64,000 nt of DNA, taken from assembly GCA_023846275.1 (NCBI GenBank), contig CM043875.1:8675958-8739957 (forward strand), given 5' to 3'. The notes under the pieces were generated by a model that was not told where the DNA came from, ran no database searches, and saw only the letters and a list, made by a program, of their open reading frames with translations. Made by a program: the position numbers and the translations under genes. Each line of letters opens with the position of its first letter. Within the stretch, counting starts at the first letter, position 1. Of the stretch, positions 13,245 to 27,650 are shown one piece after another. Origin of the DNA: Vanilla planifolia. Its lineage: Eukaryota; Streptophyta; Magnoliopsida; Asparagales; Orchidaceae.

Positions 13245-16200
13245 ACATGATTGTATCTAGCCAATTTTCTCTAAAAGTGTCGACCAATGCGCGATCCTAC
13301 AGGTACTCTCAATCTCCCTGATCATAGCATCAATAGTTTGAGCATCCTCATTTACATGATATTATTGGTATAAGACATTCCTACCCTCTCCATCATTTTT
13401 CTATATATCAAAGCAAAGGTTTAGTGGTGTTCGAACTATCAAAATCATCAAGTTTCATATCATAATCCAAGTGCTTTGAAGATTATTATATCAGGGGTGA
13501 TATGTTTTTACTATGGACTAAGCTAGAAGTTGAAAGACATGTTGAAGGAATGTAGTTGAAAGAAGGTATCCTATGAACAACCAAATTCTTTTTCCTTTAT
13601 AATAGCTTTAATTTTCTACATATAAACTATCATGATAGTTTTATTTGGTTCCAACTCATATAAATGACAAGTATTCAATTTTATCCACATCAACTAATGA
13701 ACCTTTAAATTCAAAATTTCTTCCCCTTAATCCTTTAAGAGAAAATTGAGAGAATGATGTACTTATTTATATTTAGCCCACTTAGTGTATAAATTATATG
13801 CATAGGATTCCAATTTGTTTCTTGATGAGAATTGCTTTGATTGCTACTTAGGTAATTTAGCTTGTCTAGTAAGCATTTATTGCTCCACCTTTTTGTTTAA
13901 AAAAATAGTTTTTGTATAACTATTTATTATTATTTTTTTAATATTATTTTGATTAATTCATTTCATTATTATATAAAGGTTTATTAAATATAAAATCATT
14001 TCATGTTAAAAAAACATAGTTTAATATATTGTTATCTTCTTGACATCTTTAAAACTTCATTATTTCATCATAAAAAAAACAAATTGACTAGATAAGATTG
14101 AGGCTAATTGAATGGCTTAGTCAATCAATTTAGAGAAGTAATGGCCAACATTAATAAATACTCGAATCCACCACTCTTAAAAGAATGCTTTAATAGAAAA
14201 TCATAACACATCTAAGGAGGAAAGGTTGGACAAAAGAAAACCCTCCTAATTACCACGAGGATGATCTCATGGTAATCAACAACAAGGTTAAAGTTGAGAC
14301 AACACATGGTTAATGTAGTTTACTATCGTAACCTAGATGGTAGATCTCTTTGGCTTATATAACTTTGATAATTATCATAAAATTAGCTTTATCAAAATAA
14401 AATTAGTAAGTGATGGGAAAATATTCTAGATGAATATATTTGATGTAGGACATACTACATTAGAAAGTTGATAACGAGTTGAGCTAAGATGTAAAAGGTC
14501 TAGTTGCATTAGTTCAATTGTAGATAATAGAATAGGTTGCAATTAAAGTGGGTCCATATAGGGTTTTTCTTAATTTAGTTACATTTATAATTCTTTTATT
14601 GGGTTGAAATAGGTCATGCATAAGACTCTTATATAATTTTTATTCATTTATGCACATTTTTTGTTTGAATTATTTTATCAAGTTGTGGAATTTTTGTCAA
14701 TTCAGATTTTTGGTTTAGAGATTTCCATTGTAAGATATTTGAATGCTTATTATTTGAATGAAAAAGAGAAAAAAAGAAGATTTTTTTACTCGCAATTCTG
14801 TTACCATAAATTGTGGTTTCATTTTATGCATGAGTGCACATTGCTAGAGTGCTATCTAGGTTTACCTATGCTTTGGGGTTTTGTGGCTCAAAGTTTATTC
14901 CATAGTCAATTTGTAATTTGGATCTATTATGTCATTCAATAGATTTCTCCATCTCCTTTCCCACTTGTTATTACTACCAACAAGCCCTATGCCTACCATT
15001 GACATCCTATAATAATTCCTCTTCCTTCATTTTCTCTATCACTCATCCACCTTTTTTAACTCTACATTGACTCAATGACTAGTACCACTAAAATTGACAA
15101 AGTCTACTACAATTTCCACCTTTAATCTCTTGTTAAAGCTCATTCCATTAAACAACTCATCAATGAACTCGCCAAAAGTAAAATTACTCCTTAGCATCCC
15201 ATTGTACATGATGTTGTGCTGGTTACTCTGATCCCATCATTATCATCAGTCCCTAAAAGTGTTGAATAATACAAGTAAATCAAGTATTAAATGCTAATAC
15301 TTAACTATCCTCACAAATTGGCTTGATATGACTAAATTGATTAGATATCCTACTTATTTCTAATATTTGGGGGCCATTTTTCGAAAAAAGCATTTTTTGC
15401 ACATTAGGGCAAATTTTCAAGAAGATTTTGAATTACTCTGTTCATTTAGTTGCAATTCTTAGTATCACCCCATCTTCTAAGAAACTTAGCCACATGACAA
15501 AAATCAAATAGGAGATCTCTTACTTAGTAAGAATTGAAAGAGATTCAATGCCTAAACTATTGTCCTAGATATCATGTTATGAGGTTTCATAAATAGTTGC
15601 ACACCATGGAACAAGAGGCCTTTATTATTATGGAGTATTTAATACTTTTATAGATTTAATTGATATAACAACCTATCATAAAGTAGATTGGTAGTTGGCC
15701 AATAGATTTATCTTGAGACTTTGGTTAGAAATTAGAAAGAAGATAGAGCACATGATTTTTAGTCCTTAAAAGAGGCAAGTAACTTGTTTCTATTGATGGA
15801 GAGAATCAAGAAGACAATATCTATGAATAATAGAATCAATTATTAAGATCAACTACTTGGGCACTCAAGATTATCAATAGGCTTACATGTCATCTTCATA
15901 TAGTATTTAGACTACTAGGGAGAAAACTTCAAACAAATTGTTAAATTTAGATTGAATACTATTTTAGATGAAAAGTTTTGATCATAACAAGTATTAATGT
16001 AAGGTTATATTAAACATTAGAGAGGAGAATAAATCCAAACCTAACTATTAGTAAAGAGAAGTAGAAGATATCATTCATAATGATAAAGAAGGGCATGAGC
16101 ACATAAGTGTCATGAGATAACCATCCATGTCTAAGAAAGAAGATAAAGACTTGAGAAAAAGGAATCTTTGCAATTTGTAATAATGAGAAACTTAGATTAG

Positions 16201-18461
16201 CTATAGGCTATGGGAGTATCATAGATGTGATTTTTAGAAGTGCACTCATAGAGTCAAATTTGAGAAGGTTCAAACTTTGAAGTTATTCTTCAAATTAAAA
16301 CCTATTTTGTAACACAAGTTGTAATTGAATTCTTTTCTTGGTGCCAAATATTCTTCAAAAATAATTCTAAGAAATGTTGATCATCGATTAAGATTACAAA
16401 TTTGAAAAGTATGGTCAAAACTTATATTAATCTAGTTTTAGGAGATTTATACATATAATTAGAAAATAGAATAGAGTGATACCCATGTGGTAGGGGCATA
16501 CCATGAACCCATATGACACTAGCACATGGCATGATTTCCTACATAATTAGTGATAGCATTACTATCCTAGTAGATAAGGGTTATTCGATGAGTAGTAAAA
16601 AGATTGAGACTAAATAAGGCCTAAAGAAAATAAGAGCCAATGTCACGGCCTGTTGTGCTCCAAGAGAGTGTATGAACCATCTAATGGGAGTCATATTCAA
16701 GTAATATCCCATATATATGAGAAAATTGAGTAGACATAACTGTGATCACCTTAATAAGAGAACACTCCTCCATGACTAATGGAGCAATAGAATTCTCTCC
16801 CCAGCCACAAAGCAATTATAGCTACCTTATGTTATCTCTAATAACAATCCTTATTTCATCTTTGCCACCCTTAGCCATAGTGGTGTTGTAATTGACCTTT
16901 GTCTATTTTATGGGAGGCCACTCAAAAGAAGGTGATTCAGGGAGCCTAAGAGGCTAGAGTGTTCCCAACAATTTAGAATAGGATGTTGGGTTAGATAACA
17001 TGAAAATTGACTAACTTATTTTAGTAAACCCAAAATAACCATTGTAGGATTAGAGTGGTTTTTTCAATTCTGGTTTCTCTGAAGGTATTACAATGTTGTA
17101 GCCACAATAATAATAGGATCAATAAAGTGCTCCATCTTAGTACTTGATTTCACTTAACTTGATAATGACTATAATGAATTAAAATTGCTTCCCAATTCCA
17201 CTTGGTGTAAGATGAATGTCCAAACTAAGTATGCTGCATAATAAGCCCACAATGTATGCTCAAAAGTATTAATAGACATGCCCCTCCTAACATGAGCAAT
17301 TTTAGCTATCATCCAAACTACAAGAACCAAGGTAGTTGTGGATAGGCACAACAACGTGACAAATCTGAGAGATAAATGTCTTAATGCATGGCATAATTTC
17401 TATGACCACACCATAAAATTAACTAGCATCCTACAACTCTAGGCATTTATGATAAAGACAAGTGTTGAAGGCTTTATGCTCTTGATATTCCTCCACAAAT
17501 GCTTACCTTATACACACACACTAGCATTCCATAACTATGATTAATCTAGTGTGATAGCTCAATTCTAAAATGGCTCCTTAGTTGATTCAAGTTCCAATTC
17601 CTAACAAAATCAAGTAATGTCAAGGGGTTTGTTGGAAATTTATCCTCCATATTAAAGAAGGTAGTTCAATGATAAAGTCTCTTTGGGCCTACCTAATTAT
17701 CATAAAAACTTGTAGTACCTTCATCAAACATCCATATCTTGTTACTCCAAGTAAAATTTCTTATAGAGAAAGTAACTTTTGAACTATAGAGTCCCCTTGA
17801 TTGAGCTTAAAAATGAAAGGATAAGTACCACATTTGTTAAGTAATGCATGGACATATAGAGAGTCTTATCTAGCTAGATATTGATGGAAATGTTGAGAAC
17901 ATGATTTATTTGCCAAACTCTTTGCCAATGGATACTCATTTCTCCATAATCCTTAGGTAAGATAAGTGTCTCTTAATCTACATATTATAATTAATGTTAT
18001 GAAAGAGAACAACTCCATATGAAAGCTTTGATTACTCCTTCTATTTCTAAGAGGGTCCAAAGTGGCATCAAGGAATGCTCTTGCTATAGATTAGCACATC
18101 ATCAAAAAGGCTGAATTGTCTTGCACCACTTTATCAACCAAAGAGAGAGATATAGAAACCCAAGTAAAGACCCTATTGATATGGCTTGTGTTGTGTAAGC
18201 AAAGTCCATAGCCTTAAGCATCTACTTAAAATGGAAATGCCCAATTACTTCATAATAGTGACTCATCTTATCTTAATCTTATTTGTTCTTATATTTCTTT
18301 TTTGGGATTTTGGCCTTTGCCAAACATCACACATGACTTACTAAAATTTATTAACTTTCTCAATACTGTGTCATAAGAGTGAAGGATCTTTCTAAAAGTA
18401 GAGACAATCAAGGATGTCACCAATCCATAAAGAAGAACATTATTAGTATTGTACTCTTTCA
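13245..18461. other. Unassigned DNA, probably decayed transposable elements
   Basis: No gene is supportable. A possible plus-strand LTR lies at about 14,460-14,960, with a TATA-like ATATAATT near 14,631 after a low-complexity lead and followed by T- and C-rich sequence. No partner copy or PBS was found. From 16,900 to 18,300 the DNA is less A+T-rich and has several longer open stretches on the minus strand (for example 17,169-17,354), but I recognise no pol motif in them. I see no host exon here. Confidence 0.35.
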
Positions 18462-20242
18462 TGTGATGATAACAAAACCAAGGTTAAGTATTTACTAATA
18501 CTTTGTTAAATTTAGTATTATTTTAATTAAATCTCAATGAGTATTCTAGTGATCTAAATTTATTGAAGTAAGGACTATAATATAAATAGTGAATATAATT
18601 TGATGGGTCAATCTATTGACTTTGGAGCCAAAGATAATAGTTTTTGTGGAGTGCCTAATTCGCAAAGAACTTCATTTCTAAATCTTTATATTTTACAAGT
18701 TAAACTTTTAAATTTTCGTACTTATGACACATAGAACTATCATCCTTTATGTAAATGTGAATTTGGTTCAAGTTGTATTTTATTTAAAGACATTTGAGTT
18801 TTTGAATATTTAAATATTTTTTATAAAAATTTTATTATAAAATTCTTAAAAATAATTGCCTAAGCACACCCACTTCTAAGCTCGAAGGCTCAAGTTAAGT
18901 GGCCCGTAGTACTAAGGAACACGGACCTTGGGGACATGCAGGCTAGGAACTCGATCGAAATCAGATGGGTCAAGCACGAGTATCGATGAAGTTAGGTTAC
19001 TGTTGTGGTCTTTAGGTCAATTGGTTCAGAGAATTACTTCTAAACAAGCTTAGGTGAAACAAGTTAGGATAGACTCGTTATTTAATTTATGTAAATTAGG
19101 TTAAATTGGACCTATAGATGCACGTTAGTGAGTCGAGACATGACTTCTCGAGAACACTATGGGAAAGTCAATCCCATTAGACTGATTATGCTATGTAGTG
19201 GATGTATTATAAGTACGAATCACTTGAGCAGTTTCACAATGTGAGACTAAACATAAATTATTGCCAAACTTGAGATTTTTGTACCAATCAATCACATGCT
19301 TAAATGATCAAATGGTGCAAATATAGTTTACATTTGTGAACAATTTTTCCCATCTTTAGTCATTCATTTAAAATGCTTGATTGAACAACTAAGAGTCTCT
19401 TTGTCTGTGTGAACAGTAACCTTATCGTCGTTATCATCTATCTGACTTTCGAATCCAATGCTCAATATCTTATCTTATTGTGATTAGATCTGGTCCCTTT
19501 ATCATTAAAGTCGATCCGATTGCTCTTGCTTCATTCACTTAATCTGATGATAGTTGTACTGTCTTCTTTGCATGTAATGACTAACTTTTCAAAAAGTAGA
19601 TTTTAGTCATTGGGAGAGTTATTTTTAGAGTTTTTTATTTCAATTATAAATAGGGATCACTTATCAAACTTAAAGACTATTGAATCAAGCTTAAAAATAT
19701 TCATACAAGTCCAAGTGAAGTTCAAATCGTGAGCAACAAATTTTTACGCTAGTATGAGAGTTGCAAATTTTTGTTGGTCTCTATTTTTTGTTTTTATTTA
19801 TAATTATATATATATATATTTTTTTGGTAATATCTATTTCATTCATTAGTAGTATCACTCTTGTTTAAAGAATTAAAGATGTATAGATTTTTATAAGTAA
19901 AAAATTATAAAGTTTTGAATTTTCCTAAATAGCCAAATTGTTTTTGATTTTGATATCTCATTAGAGTATCAGTATATATTTTGTTTACTCCTACCAGCTT
20001 TGACAAAATGGGGTAGTTAGTGGAAGCCCAATTAGGGATCGAAGTTGGATGGAGGCATGAGTTTTGGTAGAACCACCTAAAAATCTTTTGTACATTTCAT
20101 TTATTGTTAAGAAATTTTATTTTTTTGATAAAAAATATTTTTTCAAGCTCAAAATTTTTTTTTCTAATTTTTTGAATAAAAAAATTTGTTAAATGCATAA
20201 TTCACCACTCCTCTCTTTTTCGTTTTGTTGACACATTTTGCA
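18462..20242 (+). repeat. LTR of a Copia element of the A family (second copy, inverted relative to 1,388-3,141)
   Basis: This ~1.78 kb stretch matches the reverse complement of 1,388-3,141 over its length. It starts TGTGATGATAACAAAACCAAG and ends TTTTGCA. It keeps the internal blocks (AGTGGATGTATTATAAG, GATCGAAGTTGG, GGAGGCATGAGTTTTGG) and the T-rich tail before the CACCACTCCTCTC block. No convincing PBS follows at 20,243 and no polypurine tract precedes 18,462. It is either a solo LTR or the surviving end of a deleted element. I saw no matching 5 bp target-site duplication. Divergence from the first copy is heavy. Confidence 0.8.
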
Positions 20243-20332
20243 ACGATTAGCATATAATAAATGAGTAATATTTAAAGCCAATAGAAAAACATGGATCCCA
20301 AAAGTAGACCATTGAGTCTCTAGGTAATGGAT

Positions 20333-21689
<1,357 letters not shown>

Positions 21690-22945
21690 TTCCAAAATGA
21701 CTAAATGTACATGTTCAAGAAAGATCCTCATACTGTACAATACCAAAACATAGTTTAGCACTTAGATCCTTATGTATATTATTCCAGACAATCATATGGA
21801 TCATACTAGTGCAACATAGTTCATATTCATAATTTGAGTAGATAATACATGTTTGATAGTAAATCATCACTACATAATATATTTGTTTAGCTAAGAGTTG
21901 AGCTCTTGAGAAAATGCTACATAATGTGCCTGAATAAGAAAACAAAATTTATATGATCAGTAATAACTATCTTAATAAGAGTTCAACTAAAGATCATGTT
22001 GATATGGTATAACCATTGTAGTTGTACACTATTATTGTGACCATTTTTGTTCTAACTCATTTTTTTCTTAATGGTAACAATGAATTATACAATATTGATG
22101 CATGGCTATTCTTATATGTTAATGAAAAATATCAATTATACTAGTTAATATACTCATATGATAGAATCATTATATTATTATGACTATTTTATATCAAACT
22201 TATTTTAAGTAATGTGTGAAAGTGAGTTATACAGATGCAATACTTAGATTACTATAGTACGATGATTCAGAACTTGAATTTTTTTTGTTAATTAGATGAT
22301 TATCATACTTATACGATGCAAACTATCATATTTATATGACACAATAAACTCAAATTTTTCTTAACTAGTACAAGTTATGTAACATATGAAGAGAATTATA
22401 TAGATATAATACTTTACTTTTTTATTTTATGTTATTACAAATAAAAGCACCATAGAGCAAAACCTAGGTGGTAATATAAGAACTACTTTGTGTATGACTA
22501 GGTTAAGGTAATGTGTTTAAGTCTATCAATACCATTATAATAGTCAGATATGTCCATCCACATCTTAGCTTTCATATGACAAATTTTAAGAGGAAATAAG
22601 TTATGTGCTCATTCGAAGCTTCAACCTCATATAATGCTGGTGCAAATAAAACTTTTTGAGAATTGACAACTACAAGTTTCATACCTTGTATAATCAGTTT
22701 GTACTTCTAATCCTTTGTCTTGATGGTGGTTGCATATGTAAGATAAAAGAATCATTTTTACATGATGTCATGATAATATCAAACTTTAGTTGTAGCTATA
22801 AGCCAGAATGCATACTATATATGTATGATATGAGACATCATATTATATAATTATTAGGCTATACAAAACGTAGTTCTTGAAGCCTTATCACATTATCTTA
22901 AGAAATAGATTGACTCTAAAATATCATGTAATGATATTACCATTA
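21690..22945 (+). repeat. R repeat family, left copy (collinear block 22,178-22,945)
   Basis: From 22,178 this sequence runs collinear with 26,886-27,650. Matching landmarks are TTATGACTAT..TATCAAACTTATTTTAAGT, GTGTGAAAGTGAGTTATAC, AATTAGATGATTATCATACTTATA, GAGCAAAACCTA, AAGTTTCATACCTTGTAT against GGCAAATATCTTGTAT, and TTGACTCTAAAATA. The part from 21,690 to 22,177 has the same texture and shares the word AAGAGTTGAGCTCTT, in inverted form, with 54,360. Words of the type (T)GTACTTGTATGAT recur in it. No protein is encoded. The class (old non-coding transposon or degenerate satellite) is not resolved. Confidence 0.6.
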
Positions 22946-23229
22946 AACTAATGCAAGTTAGAGAAATTTATGATCTAAAAGATATGTTTTAATAATATAC
23001 GTATGAAATAAATTCATTATATCTAAGTGTAATTTTGATAAATGATATGGTTTTCCATTTTAACCTAGATATGCATGATAATATAGCTCCATATGGATTA
23101 ACCATGCCATAGAGATTTTTTCTTCATGGCTTCATGATTTGCAAGTTACCCTTGAGGATTGGTCTCTAACTTTCTTCCAATTCCAAATGCAAGATCCTTG
23201 CTCCACTTAATTTTTGCTACATTCATGAT
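22946..23229. other. Spacer between R copy and Copia D LTR
   Basis: A+T-rich with no recognised feature. It may belong to the R repeat or to the outer edge of the D LTR, whose distal boundary I cannot fix. Confidence 0.3.
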
Positions 23230-23654
23230 CTAAAATTACATGAATACAAAAAATCTAAAATATTAATCAGTAACTAATTGCTTGGATATACATTGATCAA
23301 CTTTAAAAATACAATAATCTTCTCATTGATTATTATAAAACAAATGCAAATAAAAGGATATTATAATAAGAGAATAATTAATATCAATAAGAATTTATTG
23401 GGAAATATATATACTAGAATAAGTATTCTTTCAATTTGTATCAACATTATGTTTTTATACATAATCTAAAATAGTTTTATTTATCAAATACAACATGTTA
23501 GAATAGGGAAGTTTATATAGTTATAGCATTTTCAATTAGCACCCTTTAAATTTATCCATTAATATAATTGCAATTGACTCACATTCATAACAAATTTTAT
23601 TTCCAATAATTGATATAGCAATATAATAATACAACAACCTAACTTCCAACATGC
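23230..23654 (-). repeat. 3' LTR of Copia D (distal edge uncertain)
   Basis: On the minus strand a purine tract (AAAAAGTAAGAGAGAGCA, about 23,655-23,672) is followed by TGTTGGAAGTTAGGTTG, the usual polypurine-tract and LTR-start arrangement. A TATA box (CTATATAAACTTCCC) lies near 23,507-23,521. No partner LTR is present in the window, so the far edge near 23,230 is a guess. Confidence 0.6.
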
Positions 23655-26600
23655 TCTCTCTTACTTTTTGAATTCTAGCATTATATTCTCTTTAATTTAT
23701 AATCACTCAAAAGGGTTAATCACTCCTAAGATCAATCAAAGTATTGTAGATGTTTTAGAAGATAATGGTTTGTAAAGCTATCAACTAAGGCTATCAACTA
23801 AGTAATAAGAAGGGATAAGAGGTAATTAAATATGTTTATTTTCAATATTTTGTCTAATAAAATGATATCTAATATTAATATACTTTACATGATAGTGTTG
23901 AATGAGATTATTTGCTAGAAAAATTGCACTAACATTATCACATTATATAGGAATGCTTGTAAAATATAAACCATATTCCATTAACTATTGTTTAATCTAC
24001 AAAACTTGGGCTACACAACTTCCCTCATCATTTTACTCAACCTCAGTTATAGATAGTGTAACATGATATTTCTTGTGGTTAGCCCAAGAAATAATAGAAC
24101 TACTAATCAATTAGCACATTTTAGAAGTGCTTCTATTAATTTGAATCCCAAAGAAAATCAACATCTATATAACCTGATAATTCAAATTCTAGTTCACACA
24201 TGGGATACCACCAACCAAGCAATTTGGTGCCAATGAGATATTTAAAATGTATTTTATAGCTTAGATATGAGATTCATCAGTACTTGTTTGAAATCTAAGA
24301 CACAAACCAACACCAAACATAATATCTAGTCTATTTGCAGTAATGTATAATAGTGAACCACTCACACCTCTACACTTATATTGATTTTTTTTGGCTAGAT
24401 CCTTATCTAAAGTAGTACTTATTCCTATTGGATATTTTCTTACCTTTATGTTCTCAAATCCAAATCTTTTAAGTAACTCGACTAAGTATTTAATATATGA
24501 AATGAAAATACCTTCATTGTTTTGCTTAACTTGAAGTCCTAAAGATAAGGTTGACTCACTCATATAATATTATCATTCAAATTTTTAAACTTCTCACATG
24601 TTTCGTTATGTGTAGCTCCAATATAATATTATCAACATATACTTGGAAACTAATTACCCTTTATCTATATTTAGAATAAAAAGTTGTTATCAACTTTATC
24701 TATAACAAATGAATTTGAAATAAGAAAACTGTAGATCCTTTCATAACATGTCAATGTTGCTTTCTTCAATCCATAGAGTGTCTTCTACTAAAACTTATCA
24801 TGGGCTACAAATCGTAGAGGCTATTCTACTGAAAACTTCTTAACTAATGAATCCATTCAAAAATACACTTTTAACATTTATTTTATACAATTTGAAATCT
24901 TAGTGGCATGCATATTTTAGAAGAATTCTTATTGCCTTGATTCATGTAACTAGAGTAAAAGTTTCTTCCACAAAATTCCCTTAATTTGACTATAACCTAT
25001 TGTAACCAATCTTGTCTTATTTCTAACTTCTTCTCCATATTTATCTAACTTAGTCTTAAACAGCAACATATTACCATTAATATTTTGGTCACACTTGATT
25101 TCTTACAAATTGCTCTAATTCTCATTGATGGTCATTATCCATGAATCATCACTTCTAGTAGGATCAAAACTTGAAAAAAATGTTGCATGATTGATTAAAC
25201 TCCTAGTCTTAACTCTTTCTCCTACTTCACTTACGATCAAATCACATGGATGATCTTTAAATAACTTCTATTCTTTCCCATTTTGACCTTCATCCTCTAT
25301 TATTTCATTTTCATGATTTTGTCCATAGGTTTATCCTTAAAGACTTAATTCTTTTAATTTATCTAATTGATCACATGATGGTCAACTACAAGAAGTTTCA
25401 CAAGGGAGTTCATCAAATTTCATATGGATTATTTGTTCTATAACTAACATTTGTTACATTCTTTATAAGTTTTACTATTTATAAAATAACCTAAAAGATA
25501 ACTTCATTATATTTTTATTAAATTAGTCTGAGCTATTTTTCTCATCATTTAAAATGAAGCTCTTGCACCCAAATCCATGTTGATGTGATATCATCAGTTT
25601 CTTATTATATAAAGGTTCATAAGATTAAACATTAAGTAATGGTTTCCTAAGCAACCTACTCAAGATGTAACATGTAGTATTATTAGCCTCAGCTCAAAAG
25701 TATTTTGGTATATGATTTAATATACTCCTAATTACATGTTATAATGACTTATTCTTTCTTACTAAAACTCCATTTGGTTGTGGAGTTTTTTATGAACAAA
25801 AAGTATGAAAATATTCATGTTCATTAGCCAAATGTACAATTAATTTCTTTTTAAACTCACCACCAATATCACTTCTAGTTGAAACCGAGGAAAGATCATG
25901 TTTTTTTTGACTTAGCAACTAAATGCAAAAATGTTTAAAAAAAATCTAATTCTTCTTTCTTAGAAATAGTAGCCAAGTGAATCTTGAAAATTCATTTACC
26001 ACAATTAACATGTATTTCCTACCTCCTAGATATTCAAGATGGATTGAACCATCTAAGTTTAAGTGTAAGAGCTCTAATAATCTCTTAGTAGTTATTTCTT
26101 TTTTAGGCTTAAAAGAAGTCCTAAATTGTTTTCCAAGTTGGTAAGGTCCGCAAACATGGTCATCACTCAAATGGATATTTAATAGACCTTTAATTAAATA
26201 ATATTTAATCATTTTCTTAAGTGAAGACTTATTTAAATAACATAATCTCTTATTGTATAATTTTGAGCTATTGCCATAAGATGTGACATTCTAATTCATT
26301 AGATCCAACCATGTGCAAATACAATATATAGATATTATCTTTCCTATATAAAACAATGAGAGGAATGTTATTGCTATTAATAGTGCACTCATTTGAATTA
26401 AGCATAACAAAAAATGTGAGTCACATAGTTGACTAATATTAATAAGATTATACATCAAATCTTGCATAAGAAGGGCCCTTCATATTGTGGTTTGAGAGTT
26501 ACTCTAGATTATTTTTCTAGTAACCTTCTTCTTGGAATATTGCCTAAGGTAACTTCACTTTTATCACATTTTTTTAAGTGCATGAATAATATAGTATCTT

Positions 26601-26885
26601 CAATCATCTATCTAGGGCATCCATTATTTAGGCACCACATATCTTCCCTAATCCTTGAAGGAATGTTTTTCTACAAAATAAAATCACACATTGGTTTTGG
26701 GGACCCATATCTTTTTGGATCCACATGTTTTAGTATTAACACAATTCAAGCTATCATTTTGAAACCATAATCTAGGAAACATAGTACTAACATTTCTCTT
26801 AATTTTATAATGAGATGATACATGATCAATTAATTATAAATATTTCTCATTCATAGCATTAACGTCTCTCTTAATATTATCTTAG
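23230..26885 (-). mobile_element. Copia retrotransposon D, pol region with 3' LTR
   Basis: Read on the minus strand, the Copia order protease, integrase, reverse transcriptase, RNase H, LTR is all present. Protease: REDMWCLNNGC-like at about 26,600-26,648. GAG-pre-integrase and integrase start: VCGPYQLGKQFR and LELLHLNLDG in 25,946-26,212. RT C-terminus: GLQVKQNNEGIFISYIKY and YRGVSGSLLYITANRLDIMF-like words in 24,261-24,563. RNase H: SAIFLANNLIQHYHVKYI at about 23,865-23,945. A purine-rich tract then leads into an LTR beginning TGTTGGAAG at 23,654. Gag and the 5' LTR are absent, replaced at 26,886 by the second R copy. It is a fossil with many breaks. The order protease-IN-RT-RH rules out Gypsy. 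Confidence 0.9.
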
Positions 26886-27650
26886 AATTATGACTATTAT
26901 ATGTCAAACTTATCTTAAGTCTTGTGTGAAAGTGAGTTGTATAGATGCAATACCTAGATTGCTATAGTACAATGATGTAGAACTTGAATATATAGAATAA
27001 TTAGATGATTATCATACTTATATGGTACAAATAATGTATTTGTATGATAATGAGTAAACATTTATCCAGTCATTTTGATTGTTTGACCTTTGAAAAAAAT
27101 GTATAGATATGAAACTTTATTTTATAATGTACAATATTCCAAATAAGAGCATCTTAGAGCAAAACCTAATTGATCATATAAAAACTACTTCATCTATAAC
27201 TTGGCTAAAGTAATGTGTTAAAATCAAACTGATATGATATAATAATTATACATGTCCAACCATAACTTAGGTTACATATGACAGACCCTAAGAGAAAATA
27301 AGTTACATACTTGTACAAAGGAAGCTTCATACTCCTATAATGCTAATGTAAACTTGACTTTTAGAGAATGAATGGCACAGATATAAGGCAAATATCTTGT
27401 ATGATCAATTTGTGCTTCTAATCCTTTGTGCAAGTGATGATCATATTTGTACAATGAAGTCATCATACACATAAAATTTCATGACATCATCAAACTTTAA
27501 TAGTAACTTTAAGCTAGAATGTAGACTATATAGATATGATATGAGACATTATGTTATACAATCATTAAGATATAAAGAACATATTTTATTTTAAGCTAAT
27601 TTTATTATCTTAATAAATAAATTGACTTTAAAATAATAATGATATGTTTG
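26886..27650 (+). repeat. R repeat family, right copy
   Basis: Direct, collinear copy of 22,178-22,945 with many substitutions; both copies are about 0.77 kb. It includes GTGTGAAAGTGAGTTGTATAG, GATGATTATCATACTTATATGG, AGAGCAAAACCTAATTG, TTGTATGATCAATTTGTGC and GACATTATGTTATACAATC. It directly abuts the truncated 5' side of Copia D. Confidence 0.65.

Noticed and set aside
14661-14942. 93-codon plus-strand frame, aromatic-rich
   Set aside because: It overlaps the possible LTR at 14,460-14,960 and has no family signature; not supported as a gene.
17169-17354. 61-codon minus-strand frame and neighbours (16,900-18,300) as a pol remnant
   Set aside because: I could not match any RT, RNase H or integrase motif to it despite the less A+T-rich composition.
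18462-20242. Solo LTR with target-site duplication
   Set aside because: No matching 5 bp words were found at the two edges, so solo status cannot be claimed.
26429-26770. 113-codon open frame on the plus strand
   Set aside because: It is the reverse of the Copia D protease region, which reads with family motifs on the minus strand.
22178-27650. R copies as the LTRs of Copia D
   Set aside because: No PBS adjoins the right copy and no polypurine tract adjoins the left one; a better polypurine tract and LTR start occur at 23,654.
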